From positions 1 to 31,632 of the IMG/VR virus record IMGVR_UViG_3300032286_001144: a stretch of DNA of 31,632 bases. The stretch is one strand, 5' to 3'. Under the pieces are notes generated by a model. It was not told the DNA's origin. It made no database searches and was given only the letters and a program-made list of their open reading frames with translations. A program made the position numbers and the translations under genes. How positions within the stretch are numbered: the stretch's first letter is position 1; every line of letters begins with the position of its first letter. Positions 16,918 through 26,006 of this stretch are shown piece after piece. Origin of the DNA: a virus.

Positions 16918-19900
16918 ATGTCAACATTGAACTTCTACGACGAGCCATATTGGGACGACTTTGAGGTCGGCGGTGGACCTAAAGACAACAACTATATGCG
17001 AATTCTATTCCGTCCAGGATATGCGGTTCAAGCTCGTGAGTTGACGCAAATTCAGTCAATAATTCAAAATCAGATTAAGCAGTTTGGCAATCATATTTTC
17101 CAAAATGGTTCCCCAGTAACTGGTGGACATCTAACTCTCGATACTTCTGCAGTCTATGTCAAGGTAGAAAAGCAGTTTTCTGGCAATGACGTTGACCTAG
17201 AAAACTTCTTGGGTCTAACTGTATACAACCAAACTAGCCCAAAAACTAGAGCAAGAGTAATCCAAACATACAGCTCGTCGACCGACAGAACGCTTCTAGT
17301 CAAATATATTCGCGGCGCAGACTTTTTGGCTTCGCAAACTCTCACGGCATCTTATGTCGGCGAACAGGCAACTATCCTTTCTGCTAATTTTACAGGCAAG
17401 GGTTCTATCGTTTCTATCAACGACGGTATTTTCTACGTTGATGGTTACTTTGTCCAGGTTGCTGCACAAACAATCGTTCTAGACCCATATAGCACCACAC
17501 CGACTTATCGTGTTGGTCTGCAGATCGAAGACGATATCGTGACTGAAAGTGAAGACACAATGCTTCTTGATCCTGCACAAGAATCATTTAACTATCAGGC
17601 TCCTGGCGCACACCGTTACAAGTTTAACCTAATCCTCGCAAAGCGTTCTATTGATTCGGTTGATGATAACCGCTTCTTCGAGTTGATGCGTGTTGAAAAT
17701 GGCGTTGTAACCAAGCAAATATCTTATCCAGTATACTCAGAACTAGAAAAAACGCTTGCTCGTCGTACATACGACGAATCAGGCGACTACACAGTCAAGC
17801 CATTCCGCGTCAATGTTACAGCTAATACTCCAGCAACCAGCGACGCAGCTAATAATACATTTATCATTAACATCGAGCCAGGTAAGGCTTATGTACAAGG
17901 ATTTGAGTACCAAACAATTGGAACTAAATCCTTCACTGCTACTCGCGCAAGAACATACAACGATAACCTAGATTACGATCTTTCTGTTGAATACGGCAAT
18001 TACATCAAGGTATCTGACGTCAAGGGAAACACTAACGGTATCGGTTTTAGCAAAAATTATGAACTAGTAGACCTCCACTGCGTCGATTCTGGACAAATTT
18101 CTTTCAGCAATACCCAAGCGTATTATTCCACTAGAATTGGTACGGCAAGAATTAAGAATTTTGACAGAGATGCTTCAGCAAATATCTACAAAGTAAATTT
18201 GGTTGATGTTAATTTCAATCAAATTGTAGGAATAGCAAACGGGCAATCATCGTTCAACCAAGTTGGTTTTGATAAATTCTTTTCTGCTGCTCCTGATGCA
18301 TATAGAGGCGGCAAAATTTCAATATTGACTGGTGATGCAGCTGGTCAATTTGGAACAATTACTGGATATACTACAGCGGATAAAGTCGCAACAGTAGATA
18401 AAACATTTACCAGCGCAATTGCTTCTACTGTTAAATATTCTTTAACTATACCGTTTGCGGCTGCGAAGTCTATTGCAATCGCCAACACCAATACATTTAC
18501 TTCAGCAAATCTAACGGCAAATATTGCACCATATGCATTCGGTGGTAAGACGCGCGATAATGCGGCATTTATTGCCGACACCAGCCTAAACAAGAGCATA
18601 TATGAATTACCAAATCAATTTGTAACCTACAACGGGTTCAAAAATGTAGATATCTATAGAAGATTGTTAACAAATGTTGATTTTTTATCAGACGGCACCT
18701 ACTCTCTTGGTTTAAGCGACGGAAGTATCTTCCCGTTCGGACCAGCGAGCAGCGGCGCTGTATCTTCTCAAGCAATTTTAGATAATATTATTGTTGTCGC
18801 TAGATCGAACCAAGCTGGTGGTGTGAGCAGAGGCGATATCATTGACTTTACTATTGGCGGAAAATCAGTCACTAAAGGCAGCAGCACATCACTAACATTT
18901 AATTCTGCTGTGGCTGCAGCATTTAATGCTGACATCTATGTCACCGTTAAAACAAATAGTATTGCTACTAGGGTTAAAACTCTAGTAAAATCTAACAATG
19001 CCCTTACCGCTTTCGACTTACCTTCTGCAGCAACCAGCGTAGTTGGTTATACTGACGTTAAATTAAATCTAAGTAAGGGTATTGCTTGGTTTACTTCTTC
19101 TAATGTTATCTACAAAACGCCTGAACAAAAACAATCATTATTTGTCTCAGACGTCATTAAAATTAACAAAATTTATGACTCTGCAAACATTTACTATGCA
19201 CCAAACATTGCAAATGCTACAACGGTAGACGTCACTAGCCGTTACACATTTGATAGCGGACAAAACGACAACTATTATGACCACGCAGCAATTATGCTCA
19301 AACCAGGTTCTCAGCCACCAAGTGGTCAGACATGTGTTTTGTTTGACTGTTACCAACATAGTGGGTCGGGATATCTTGCTGCGAATTCATATCCATCTTC
19401 AGTATATGCTGAAGAACAAATTCCAATCTATAAGGCTCTAAACGGTAAAGCATATTCTCTAAGAGATTGCATCGACCTAAGACCAATCAGAACTGACGGA
19501 ACTGCTGCTGCGCCATATGTGTCAATACCATTGAGCGCAAGAGTTAATGTTGCCGTCGGTAGCACTTTGGTTATAGCAAACACTTCGCTGACCTCTAATG
19601 CTATTTCTCCGCCAATAACAACAGGCACAATGATTAGCGTTGGCGGACAGTTTAGAACAGTTACTAATGTAATTAATAGCAAGGCTATATCCGTTGCAAC
19701 GTCTTGGGCATTAGCATGCACCAACGTAACAATAAGCACTGTATCTGCTAACTTAATTCTTTCTACAGATTACTTGCAAACAGGTAAATCTACTCAACCA
19801 ATGCAACTTGATTATCAGTATTACCTACCTAGAATTGACAAGGTTGTAGTGACCAAGGATAAGGAATTTAAGGTTCTAACTGGTGCACCGTCACTAACTC

Positions 19901-20859
19901 CGCAAGAACCTATTGAAACAGATGGCTCAATGCCGATCTATCTAATTAAAGTTCCAGCATATACTTCTTCAACAGAATCGATTGATCTCCAGTTTATTGA
20001 CAATCGTCGCTATACTATGAAGGACATCTCTTACATTGACCAGAGACTATCTGCGGTCGAAGAATGGAAGAAATTGAAGGAGTCTGAAGCCAATATCATC
20101 AATAATCCTCCAAGAGATACTTCGAATACAATGAGCAAGCCTATTTTAGGAACGCTTGTTGATGAGTACAACGACCTTGGTTCGGCTGATTTGTCGCAAG
20201 ACTTTTCGGCATCTCTAGAAAATGGAAAACTGACGACATACAAGTACTCTGTTCCGTTCTCGCTTGTACCGAAAGATCCAACTAGCGTTCTTCTTCGCGA
20301 CAAGTTTGTTTGCTTGAATTACACCGAAACGCCAGCTGTTACTCAAGAATTTGCAACACCAGCAGCGAATTCTATTGTACAAACTTCGGTTATCGGTAAG
20401 TTTGACGGATTTGTTACACTAACTCCAGAAAGTGATTATTACTATTCAACTGAACATCAGCCAGCAGTAACTGATTCGTTGGGCAGATTGTATCAAATTC
20501 CGCAACCATTACTACCGATTAGTAATCCAATCTTCACGGGTATGGGTTATGTCGGTTCAATTAGATATGCATATTCAAGCGGTTACTATAACAATGGTGT
20601 AATCGTAAGCGCAAGTCAACCAACCACAACCCAACAGGGTATTAAAGTTGCAGACTACACTGTAGCAAACACAGTAACCGAACCTACCACCACCGTCACC
20701 ATCCCAGTTACAACAGCTGGTGCAGTAGATGTGTTAAATAGGCAGTGGTATGGTCTGAACCCTGTTTTGAGTCCTGCGGATATCAACAAATATTTGCGTG
20801 GGTATACAGATAGTTCGCAAATAGCAAGTGGCTCTGTTGGATCGTACTCTACACCGTAA
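16918..20859 (+). CDS. Large baseplate/tail protein, DUF4815-like
   Basis: A 1313-aa protein. Its N-terminus matches the DUF4815 signature found in T4-like phages: RPGYAVQARELTQIQSIIQN, QIKQFGNHIFQNGSPVTGG (about residues 32-71), followed by GIFYVDGYFVQV and NIEPGKAYVQGFEYQTIGTK. The rest is beta-rich, with RYTMKDISYIDQRLSAVEEW at about 1037-1056, a short helix-rich link, and a Thr-rich C-terminus. By position it follows gp8 where T4 has gp9 and gp10, so an outer-baseplate or fibre-connector role is likely, but I see no direct match to those proteins. The start has AAGGGT overlapping the gp8 stop, spacing about 7 nt. A perfect late-promoter core lies 105 bp upstream. Confidence 0.72.
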   Translation: MSTLNFYDEPYWDDFEVGGGPKDNNYMRILFRPGYAVQARELTQIQSIIQNQIKQFGNHIFQNGSPVTGGHLTLDTSAVYVKVEKQFSGNDVDLENFLGLTVYNQTSPKTRARVIQTYSSSTDRTLLVKYIRGADFLASQTLTASYVGEQATILSANFTGKGSIVSINDGIFYVDGYFVQVAAQTIVLDPYSTTPTYRVGLQIEDDIVTESEDTMLLDPAQESFNYQAPGAHRYKFNLILAKRSIDSVDDNRFFELMRVENGVVTKQISYPVYSELEKTLARRTYDESGDYTVKPFRVNVTANTPATSDAANNTFIINIEPGKAYVQGFEYQTIGTKSFTATRARTYNDNLDYDLSVEYGNYIKVSDVKGNTNGIGFSKNYELVDLHCVDSGQISFSNTQAYYSTRIGTARIKNFDRDASANIYKVNLVDVNFNQIVGIANGQSSFNQVGFDKFFSAAPDAYRGGKISILTGDAAGQFGTITGYTTADKVATVDKTFTSAIASTVKYSLTIPFAAAKSIAIANTNTFTSANLTANIAPYAFGGKTRDNAAFIADTSLNKSIYELPNQFVTYNGFKNVDIYRRLLTNVDFLSDGTYSLGLSDGSIFPFGPASSGAVSSQAILDNIIVVARSNQAGGVSRGDIIDFTIGGKSVTKGSSTSLTFNSAVAAAFNADIYVTVKTNSIATRVKTLVKSNNALTAFDLPSAATSVVGYTDVKLNLSKGIAWFTSSNVIYKTPEQKQSLFVSDVIKINKIYDSANIYYAPNIANATTVDVTSRYTFDSGQNDNYYDHAAIMLKPGSQPPSGQTCVLFDCYQHSGSGYLAANSYPSSVYAEEQIPIYKALNGKAYSLRDCIDLRPIRTDGTAAAPYVSIPLSARVNVAVGSTLVIANTSLTSNAISPPITTGTMISVGGQFRTVTNVINSKAISVATSWALACTNVTISTVSANLILSTDYLQTGKSTQPMQLDYQYYLPRIDKVVVTKDKEFKVLTGAPSLTPQEPIETDGSMPIYLIKVPAYTSSTESIDLQFIDNRRYTMKDISYIDQRLSAVEEWKKLKESEANIINNPPRDTSNTMSKPILGTLVDEYNDLGSADLSQDFSASLENGKLTTYKYSVPFSLVPKDPTSVLLRDKFVCLNYTETPAVTQEFATPAANSIVQTSVIGKFDGFVTLTPESDYYYSTEHQPAVTDSLGRLYQIPQPLLPISNPIFTGMGYVGSIRYAYSSGYYNNGVIVSASQPTTTQQGIKVADYTVANTVTEPTTTVTIPVTTAGAVDVLNRQWYGLNPVLSPADINKYLRGYTDSSQIASGSVGSYSTP

Positions 20860-20864
20860 ATAAG
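20857..20864 (+). promoter_or_regulatory. Degenerate late box TAAATAAG at a stop codon, upstream of the 968-aa gene
   Basis: The stop of the 1313-aa gene reads CGTAAATAAG, the same octamer as at the stop before gp25. It lies 18 bp before the next ATG, whose Shine-Dalgarno AGAGGA (20868-20873) follows at once. It holds the TAAATA core only. Confidence 0.25.
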
Positions 20865-20881
20865 ATAAGAGGAATATCATA

Positions 20882-23788
20882 ATGGCAATCGCTTATGCAG
20901 CGCAGCAAAAGGTTTTAAGCAAGACTACTCCAGTTTGGAGTACGACAGATCCACAACAAACTCAAGTTCCTGTTGGGCTAACACCTTTTATTCGCGAAAA
21001 TGATATCGAATTTTCGGTAAAAAATCTAAAGCCTGATACGGATGCTAACTTTTTCTTTGATGATATCAAAGTTAATAATTTTTGTCAAAGAGCATCTGTT
21101 ATAAACGTATCTTCTAGCAGTGTGTTAGCAAATCTTCGAATTAATGAAGGCATATTCAACACAACGACGAATGCATATGCTCAAGTATTAGGGACGTCAA
21201 GAACAGCAACTTCAAATTTAATTTACGTTAATGAAAATTTCATTAGTATGAATTTGGTTCAGGGAGGAAGCCCTACTCTTTCGTCAAGTGAGTATAGTGT
21301 AGGTGATCTAGTTTATCAAACTTCTACTGGCTCTGCATATGCATTTAGCGCATATGCTGGATACCATCAGCCACAGTTTCAATTTTTAGGTAAAGTAGTA
21401 AAGTGGAAAACTGCTGAGGGTGCTAATAGAGGAACTTTGATTGTAGATCCTATCTTAGGCACTTTAAATACTTCAGCAACAGTTGCTAACAATATTTACA
21501 ACTTGACTAAACCTGATGCAGGAATTCGTCACGCTAATAATATCTTTACTACTTCAAGATTTAGTGCAGGAAGTACGATTGTTTACTCAGCAAATGATGT
21601 AACAATTACCACACTTAGCGCCGCAAATGCTTATATCGCTGTGTCTGGCGCATTGGCTAGAGTTAACGTAGGAAATTATAATAGCATAACTATCTCCACT
21701 AATGATATTACTAGAGATGGACTAGGTTCTACGTTAGTAGACAAAAAAATTACTGTTGTGTCTGGTAATAACATGGGTTTTACTGCTAACGTCACAGTTG
21801 GCGCAGTAGTAACTGGCGTTGGTTATGCACTAACTCTTGATGACGCAGCCCCTGTCAATTTTTCTTCAAACAGCTTATATTCTATCCAGAACCACGTTGT
21901 TGATGATGTTGGTTCTTTGTACGGTATTTTTCATATTCCTTCAGACAACAACCTTCGTTGGTTGGCTGGTGAAAGACTGTTTACTGTTACTGACACCGCA
22001 ACGCATAATGACAACGGTTACATGATGCGTGCTGTTTCTAAATATACAGCTCTCGGCAAGGTTAACAGCACAGAAAATGCAAGAAATTATGTTCTACGTG
22101 AACAAACTCCAAGCACTGCTCAAGCTGCACCTAGCGTTATCCAAGAAACGCAAAAGATTAACGATCGTAAGTTTATGGCACAAACTTTCTTTACACCAAA
22201 ATCAAGTGAAGTTCTTGATGGGCAAGTAAAGTCTTCATATGGAATTTATGTAACCTCGATCGATTTGTTCTTCAAGTCCAAGCCAACTGACGCTGAGGAA
22301 CTATTGCCGTTTACAGTTGCTATTTCTAAGGTTGAAAGTGGAGTTCCTAGCAATGACATCATTGCTGAAAAAACTTTAGAGCCTGCATACGTTAATGTAT
22401 CCGCAAATACTCCTGCTCTTTCTAATACGACAGTAATGACAAAATTTACGTTTAACGACCCTGTCTATCTACTTCCTTCTAATGAATATGCAATTAAGTT
22501 GATTACAGAATCAACAGACTATGAAGTTTGGACGGCAGTTCTTGGTGGCGAATATACTGACGAAATCGGTAACGTGCGCAAAATTTCAGAGCAACCATAT
22601 GTCGGTAATTTGTTCAAGTCACAAAACGCCTCTAACTGGAACCCGATTCTAAATCAGGATCTAATGTTTAGAGTAAATCGTGCTGTGTTTGAATCTTCAA
22701 ACACTGTATACTTCGGTATTAAGTCTAACGAAGACCACCAGCGCGATATCTATATGGACGAAATCCGTATTGCCGCAACTGAACAGCAACTCGCACCAAC
22801 CTCAGTTACCTATGACGTTAAAACTTGGACGGCGTTGGCTGATGCTGCTCCATCTGCACAAGACTACATTAGAGTAACTCCAAACGAGGTTTACAAGTTT
22901 GGTAAAGACACAAATGTTTCATCGGTAAATTCTAACAGAAGAAGAATTATACCTAAAGCCAATTCAGCATATAGCAATGTTAAAATCACACTTTCGACTA
23001 CAGATAATCGTGTATCGCCGATTGTAAACAGAGAACGTTTAGGTTTATTTGCTATTCAAAACATTATTAATAACGCTGGTATCTCAAATAACTTAATTAC
23101 TATCACTAATAGCGGCGCGCACGGCGCATGCGCCGCTTCTATTGTAGTGACATTTAGTTCTCCTGATGTTGGTGCAAATATAGCAAAGGCTAACATTTTA
23201 TCTTCGATGCTATCAAGTGGTAAGGTTATTGGTGTCAATATTATTAACCCAGGTGCTGGTTACTTTACTGCACCAACAATTACTATCGAAGAACCAGCTG
23301 TAGCATCAAATGCGACGGCAGTAGTAAATGGTGAAAATAATACATCTGGAGGCAATATTTTTGCAGGGTATCAAACTAAGATCGTTGAACTTGCAGAAGG
23401 CATCTATGCTGGCGATCTAATTGTTCGTCTAGACGTGGTTCGTCCACCTGGAACTGACGTTGGCGTCTACTTCAAGGTTCTATCGCCATTCGATAAAGAT
23501 CAATTCGTATCTAAGAAATGGGTCAAGATGGAAAAGGTCAACAACCTCTACTCTCCAGACCAGAACAGCAATGTTCGTCTTGAATATAGATTTGCGTTAG
23601 ATAAGGGTGAAATTGAATACTTTGAGGGCGACAAATCATTCCCACTCGGTAAGGTCTTCAAGTATTTTGCAATCAAACTACGTTTGACTGCTCAAGATCC
23701 AACCGTTGTTCCAATGGTTGATTCGTTGAAAGTTCTGGCGGTTCCTGGTGAATCTGAACTTCCATCGATCGACGGCGGTGGCTATTAA
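20882..23788 (+). CDS. Large tail/baseplate structural protein (968 aa)
   Basis: The product resembles large virion proteins found next to the DUF4815 protein in T4-like marine phages; no T4 counterpart is recognisable. An early motif is ENDIEFSVKNLKPDTDANFF at residues about 39-58. A central jelly-roll-like region (about 440-600) reads SYGIYVTSIDLFFKSKP, LLPFTVAISKVESGVPSN, then ISEQPYVGNLFKSQNASNWN and LNQDLMFRVNRAVF, a signature I know from phage structural proteins. A GGxGY/P unit (IINPGAGYFTAPTITIEEP) lies at about 780-800. The C-terminal domain (VRLDVVRPPGTDVGVYFKVL, FKYFAIKLRLTAQDPTVVPM) may bind fibres. It carries an odd GC-rich palindrome at 23122-23135. The start is backed by AGAGGA at 8 nt. 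The stop overlaps the next start (TAATG). Confidence 0.68.
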   Translation: MAIAYAAQQKVLSKTTPVWSTTDPQQTQVPVGLTPFIRENDIEFSVKNLKPDTDANFFFDDIKVNNFCQRASVINVSSSSVLANLRINEGIFNTTTNAYAQVLGTSRTATSNLIYVNENFISMNLVQGGSPTLSSSEYSVGDLVYQTSTGSAYAFSAYAGYHQPQFQFLGKVVKWKTAEGANRGTLIVDPILGTLNTSATVANNIYNLTKPDAGIRHANNIFTTSRFSAGSTIVYSANDVTITTLSAANAYIAVSGALARVNVGNYNSITISTNDITRDGLGSTLVDKKITVVSGNNMGFTANVTVGAVVTGVGYALTLDDAAPVNFSSNSLYSIQNHVVDDVGSLYGIFHIPSDNNLRWLAGERLFTVTDTATHNDNGYMMRAVSKYTALGKVNSTENARNYVLREQTPSTAQAAPSVIQETQKINDRKFMAQTFFTPKSSEVLDGQVKSSYGIYVTSIDLFFKSKPTDAEELLPFTVAISKVESGVPSNDIIAEKTLEPAYVNVSANTPALSNTTVMTKFTFNDPVYLLPSNEYAIKLITESTDYEVWTAVLGGEYTDEIGNVRKISEQPYVGNLFKSQNASNWNPILNQDLMFRVNRAVFESSNTVYFGIKSNEDHQRDIYMDEIRIAATEQQLAPTSVTYDVKTWTALADAAPSAQDYIRVTPNEVYKFGKDTNVSSVNSNRRRIIPKANSAYSNVKITLSTTDNRVSPIVNRERLGLFAIQNIINNAGISNNLITITNSGAHGACAASIVVTFSSPDVGANIAKANILSSMLSSGKVIGVNIINPGAGYFTAPTITIEEPAVASNATAVVNGENNTSGGNIFAGYQTKIVELAEGIYAGDLIVRLDVVRPPGTDVGVYFKVLSPFDKDQFVSKKWVKMEKVNNLYSPDQNSNVRLEYRFALDKGEIEYFEGDKSFPLGKVFKYFAIKLRLTAQDPTVVPMVDSLKVLAVPGESELPSIDGGGY

Positions 23789-23997
23789 TGGATCAAATTA
23801 AGATCGACGGTACACAGTATAGCAGGGATCTAAACAATAGAGCGGTCGTTTGTGACGATCGCAATGTTCTAGAAAACTACTACATGAAACAACGTAAGCA
23901 CCGCGACAATACTCGTCGAGATAAGGAAATAAATAGCCTGAAGGAAGAGATGTCCGAAATTAAATCTATGCTTAAAATTTTGATGGAAAGAGGCTAA
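23788..23997 (+). CDS. Small 69-aa coiled-coil protein
   Basis: The product begins MDQIKIDGTQYSRDLNNRAV and ends with a charged heptad-like helix (RDKEINSLKEEMSEIKSMLK, about residues 46-65). Short proteins of this design occur in T4-like marine phages between large structural genes; function is unknown. It is very basic in the middle (MKQRKHRDNTRRDK). The start overlaps the upstream stop (TAATG), and the next ATG comes 1 nt after its own stop, so it is co-translated with the 968-aa protein and the collagen-like fibre. A small trimerising or connecting helix is a reasonable guess only. Confidence 0.7.
   Translation: MDQIKIDGTQYSRDLNNRAVVCDDRNVLENYYMKQRKHRDNTRRDKEINSLKEEMSEIKSMLKILMERG
23928..23935 (+). 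promoter_or_regulatory. Late-promoter-like AATAAATA box upstream of the collagen-like fibre
   Basis: AATAAATA matches seven of eight bases of the T4 late core, sits near the end of the 69-aa gene and lies 63 bp before the fibre ATG. This spacing would allow a normal leader, so it is a reasonable candidate for separate late expression of the fibre module. Confidence 0.4.
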
Positions 23998-23998
23998 A

Positions 23999-25258
23999 AT
24001 GGCTAACGCAGATATCAATGTAGTTGCAACCACAGATACGTTCGACACATGGCGAACACGCACCAACGTTCTGATTACTGATAGAAACCAACTTCGTAAC
24101 GCACCATTCGTAAAAGACAACTCGAGTTTTATTGTTGCTAATGGCGAAATAAGTGTTGCAAGAACTACTAATGGTACTCTTTTGAGGCTTGAGGGTAGAG
24201 CAAACGCTTACATCGGTTACAACTTAGAAGTTGGCAGTAATATCTTAGTCGGTAACATTTCGACTACTCAAAATATTGCAACAGGTAATATATCAGTTAG
24301 CCGAAACACTTCGACTGGCAATCTGAGTGTTACTCAAAATATTGCTGCGGGTAATATTTCCGTAACACAAAATACCTCAACGGGAAACCTCAGAGTAACA
24401 ACTCTTGCTAACGTCGGAACTCTATCTATAATTGGGTTTGGTCCAATTATTGACAGCAGTGGTAATTGGCTTGGCAGTTCATCGGGGATTGGTGGTGCTA
24501 CTGGTTCACAAGGTGCTCAGGGAACGCAAGGAATAGGCGCCCAAGGCGTTCAAGGTGTACTAGGAATTCAGGGTCGCCAAGGCACTCAAGGCACCAGCGT
24601 CCAGGGTGCTGCTGGTAACATTCAAGGCACTCAAGGAACTCAAGGCACTAGCGTTCAAGGTATACTAGGAAGTCAAGGAGCGTCGGGTGGCGGCGGTGGG
24701 GGGTCTCAAGGATCGCAAGGCACTCAAGGCACCAGCGTCCAGGGTGCTGCTGGCAATGTGCAGGGTTCCCAAGGAACTCAAGGAACCAGTGTACAAGGTG
24801 CTGCTGGGGCTGGTGGCGGTACAGCTACCTCTATACAAGCAACAAGCAGTTCGACTAATGAAGCTCTCTATCTTGTTGGTGTTCCTGGAACTTTAGGAAC
24901 TAGCCAAACAATCAAAGCATGCACTTCTATATTTGCTAACGCTAGTACTGGATTAATTTTTGCAGTTGACTTCTCAGCATCGTCAGACGCTAGACTAAAG
25001 AAAGGTATTACAGTAATACAAAACTCATTGAACGATTTAGATTATATTAGCGGTGTCAGATATTTCTGGGCTGATGAATCTAGAGGAACGAATCAGCAAA
25101 TTGGTGTTATCGCGCAGGATGTTGAAAGAGTCATTCCTGAAGCAGTAAATGTTGACCATAATGGTTTTAAGAGCGTAAGTTACGACAGAATTATTCCTTT
25201 GTTGATTGAATCTATAAAAGAACTAAAGGCTCGCGTTGAAGAGCTTGAGAAGAGATAA
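23999..25258 (+). CDS. Collagen-like tail fibre with C-terminal S74 intramolecular chaperone
   Basis: A 419-aa fibre. The N-terminus (TDTFDTWRTRTNVLITDRNQ) is a baseplate-attachment type seen in several phage fibres. Residues about 85-135 are a 10-residue repeat (TQNIATGNIS, SRNTSTGNLS, TQNIAAGNIS, TQNTSTGNLR). Residues about 166-280 are collagen-like G-X-Y triplets dominated by GxQ/GTQ/GAQ, broken by a run of glycines (SGGGGGGS). The C-terminus from about 327 matches the peptidase S74 / endosialidase chaperone family: SASSDARLKKGITVIQNSLN, GVRYFWADES, IGVIAQDVERVIPEA, SYDRIIPLLIESIKELKARV. In this family the chaperone trimerises, helps folding and cuts itself off at the Ser of the SDxRLK motif; S and D are present here. 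The start follows the previous stop by 1 nt. Confidence 0.9.
   Translation: MANADINVVATTDTFDTWRTRTNVLITDRNQLRNAPFVKDNSSFIVANGEISVARTTNGTLLRLEGRANAYIGYNLEVGSNILVGNISTTQNIATGNISVSRNTSTGNLSVTQNIAAGNISVTQNTSTGNLRVTTLANVGTLSIIGFGPIIDSSGNWLGSSSGIGGATGSQGAQGTQGIGAQGVQGVLGIQGRQGTQGTSVQGAAGNIQGTQGTQGTSVQGILGSQGASGGGGGGSQGSQGTQGTSVQGAAGNVQGSQGTQGTSVQGAAGAGGGTATSIQATSSSTNEALYLVGVPGTLGTSQTIKACTSIFANASTGLIFAVDFSASSDARLKKGITVIQNSLNDLDYISGVRYFWADESRGTNQQIGVIAQDVERVIPEAVNVDHNGFKSVSYDRIIPLLIESIKELKARVEELEKR
24578..24753 (+). repeat. 38-bp perfect direct repeat in the collagen-like region
   Basis: The sequence at 24578-24615 (starting CAAGGCACTCAAGGCACCAG) recurs exactly at 24716-24753, 138 bp (46 codons) later. 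It encodes QGTQGTSVQGAAG. A shorter, diverged copy (QGTQGTSVQG) lies between them and another follows. Such repeats can change copy number by recombination while keeping the reading frame. Confidence 0.9.
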
Positions 25259-25260
25259 TT

Positions 25261-25908
25261 ATGAGTCTGCAAACATCAGCATCATCTGGAAATCCATTAA
25301 CTCTTCTAGAAATAGACACTGAGTTTGGTGGTCCTGCTGTTCCAAAACTTACTGACTTTTATAAAGCTGGTGGGTATGTACCACCGCATCAGTGCAATTC
25401 TACAGTTCCTACATCGGGTAGAATAAATGTGTTAGATTTTTTGGGCAGAGACGTAGTTTTTAGATGCGTAATGACCACTGGATATGCTTTAACTGGAGAC
25501 GGCAATGGTTCGTTCTACTCTGGATATTCTTCTTCTCCTTCATTCGGTTTTAGTTTAGGCACACAAAGCGGAAATTCTACAATAGGACTAGCGAATAATT
25601 CAGTCAATACATGCACACCAGCAGCTCTGTACACTCTAGCCGCTTGGAATAATAAACTTAGTCAATATGAATATTATACGATATTTGCAGTAGCCAGTTC
25701 TACAGATTTTAGCAACGGCACCACATATCCATGGACTAATATCATCATAACGCCTACTTCTCCGAGCGGAAGCCCTGTTACTTTAATTAGAAGTTCTGCT
25801 ACTCCTCCTACCTTTGATGGTTCATATACAAGATGGACTTGGAATGATACTATTGTATTTAATTTTGGCACGAATTATACAGTAAATTTAGAACTTAATG
25901 TAGTGTAG
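25261..25908 (+). CDS. Tail or fibre-associated protein with LQTS...EFGG N-terminal motif
   Basis: A 215-aa protein. The N-terminal 65 residues carry a motif common to many phage tail proteins: MSLQTSASSGNPLTLLEIDT, EFGGPAVPKLTDFYKAGGYV, PPHQCNSTVPTSGRINVLDF, LGRDVVF. This segment probably anchors the protein to the fibre or baseplate. The remaining part is beta-rich, Ser/Thr/Gly-rich and Trp-containing (PWTNIIITPTSPSGSPVTLI; YTRWTWNDTIVFNFGTNY) and ends in LELNVV; it may be a receptor-contact or decoration domain, but I recognise no fold. It starts 2 nt after the fibre stop. GAGGT just beyond its stop serves the next start. Confidence 0.72.
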   Translation: MSLQTSASSGNPLTLLEIDTEFGGPAVPKLTDFYKAGGYVPPHQCNSTVPTSGRINVLDFLGRDVVFRCVMTTGYALTGDGNGSFYSGYSSSPSFGFSLGTQSGNSTIGLANNSVNTCTPAALYTLAAWNNKLSQYEYYTIFAVASSTDFSNGTTYPWTNIIITPTSPSGSPVTLIRSSATPPTFDGSYTRWTWNDTIVFNFGTNYTVNLELNVV

Positions 25909-25919
25909 AGGTATACAAT

Positions 25920-26006
25920 ATGGGAAATTATACGTTTAAAGAATTGACGAATAGATTTGGCGTAATCATGCAATCATATACATGGATGGAACCAACAGAA
26001 TTATGA
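25920..26006 (+). CDS. 28-codon ORF with good ribosome site, possible 5' part of the 161-aa gene
   Basis: ATG 25920 has the best ribosome-binding site of this junction (GAGGT, 25908-25912, 7 nt spacing). It encodes MGNYTFKELTNRFGVIMQSY and stops after 28 residues, inside the next ORF. Its frame and the 161-aa frame overlap between 25982 and 26006. It may be a leader peptide coupled to the next gene, or the true N-terminus of that gene split by a one-base change. It is too short to judge by family. Confidence 0.4.
   Translation: MGNYTFKELTNRFGVIMQSYTWMEPTEL

Noticed and set aside
23111-23137. Rho-independent terminator at the GC-rich palindrome
   Set aside because: It lies in the middle of a gene and is followed by CTTCTATTG rather than a T-run.
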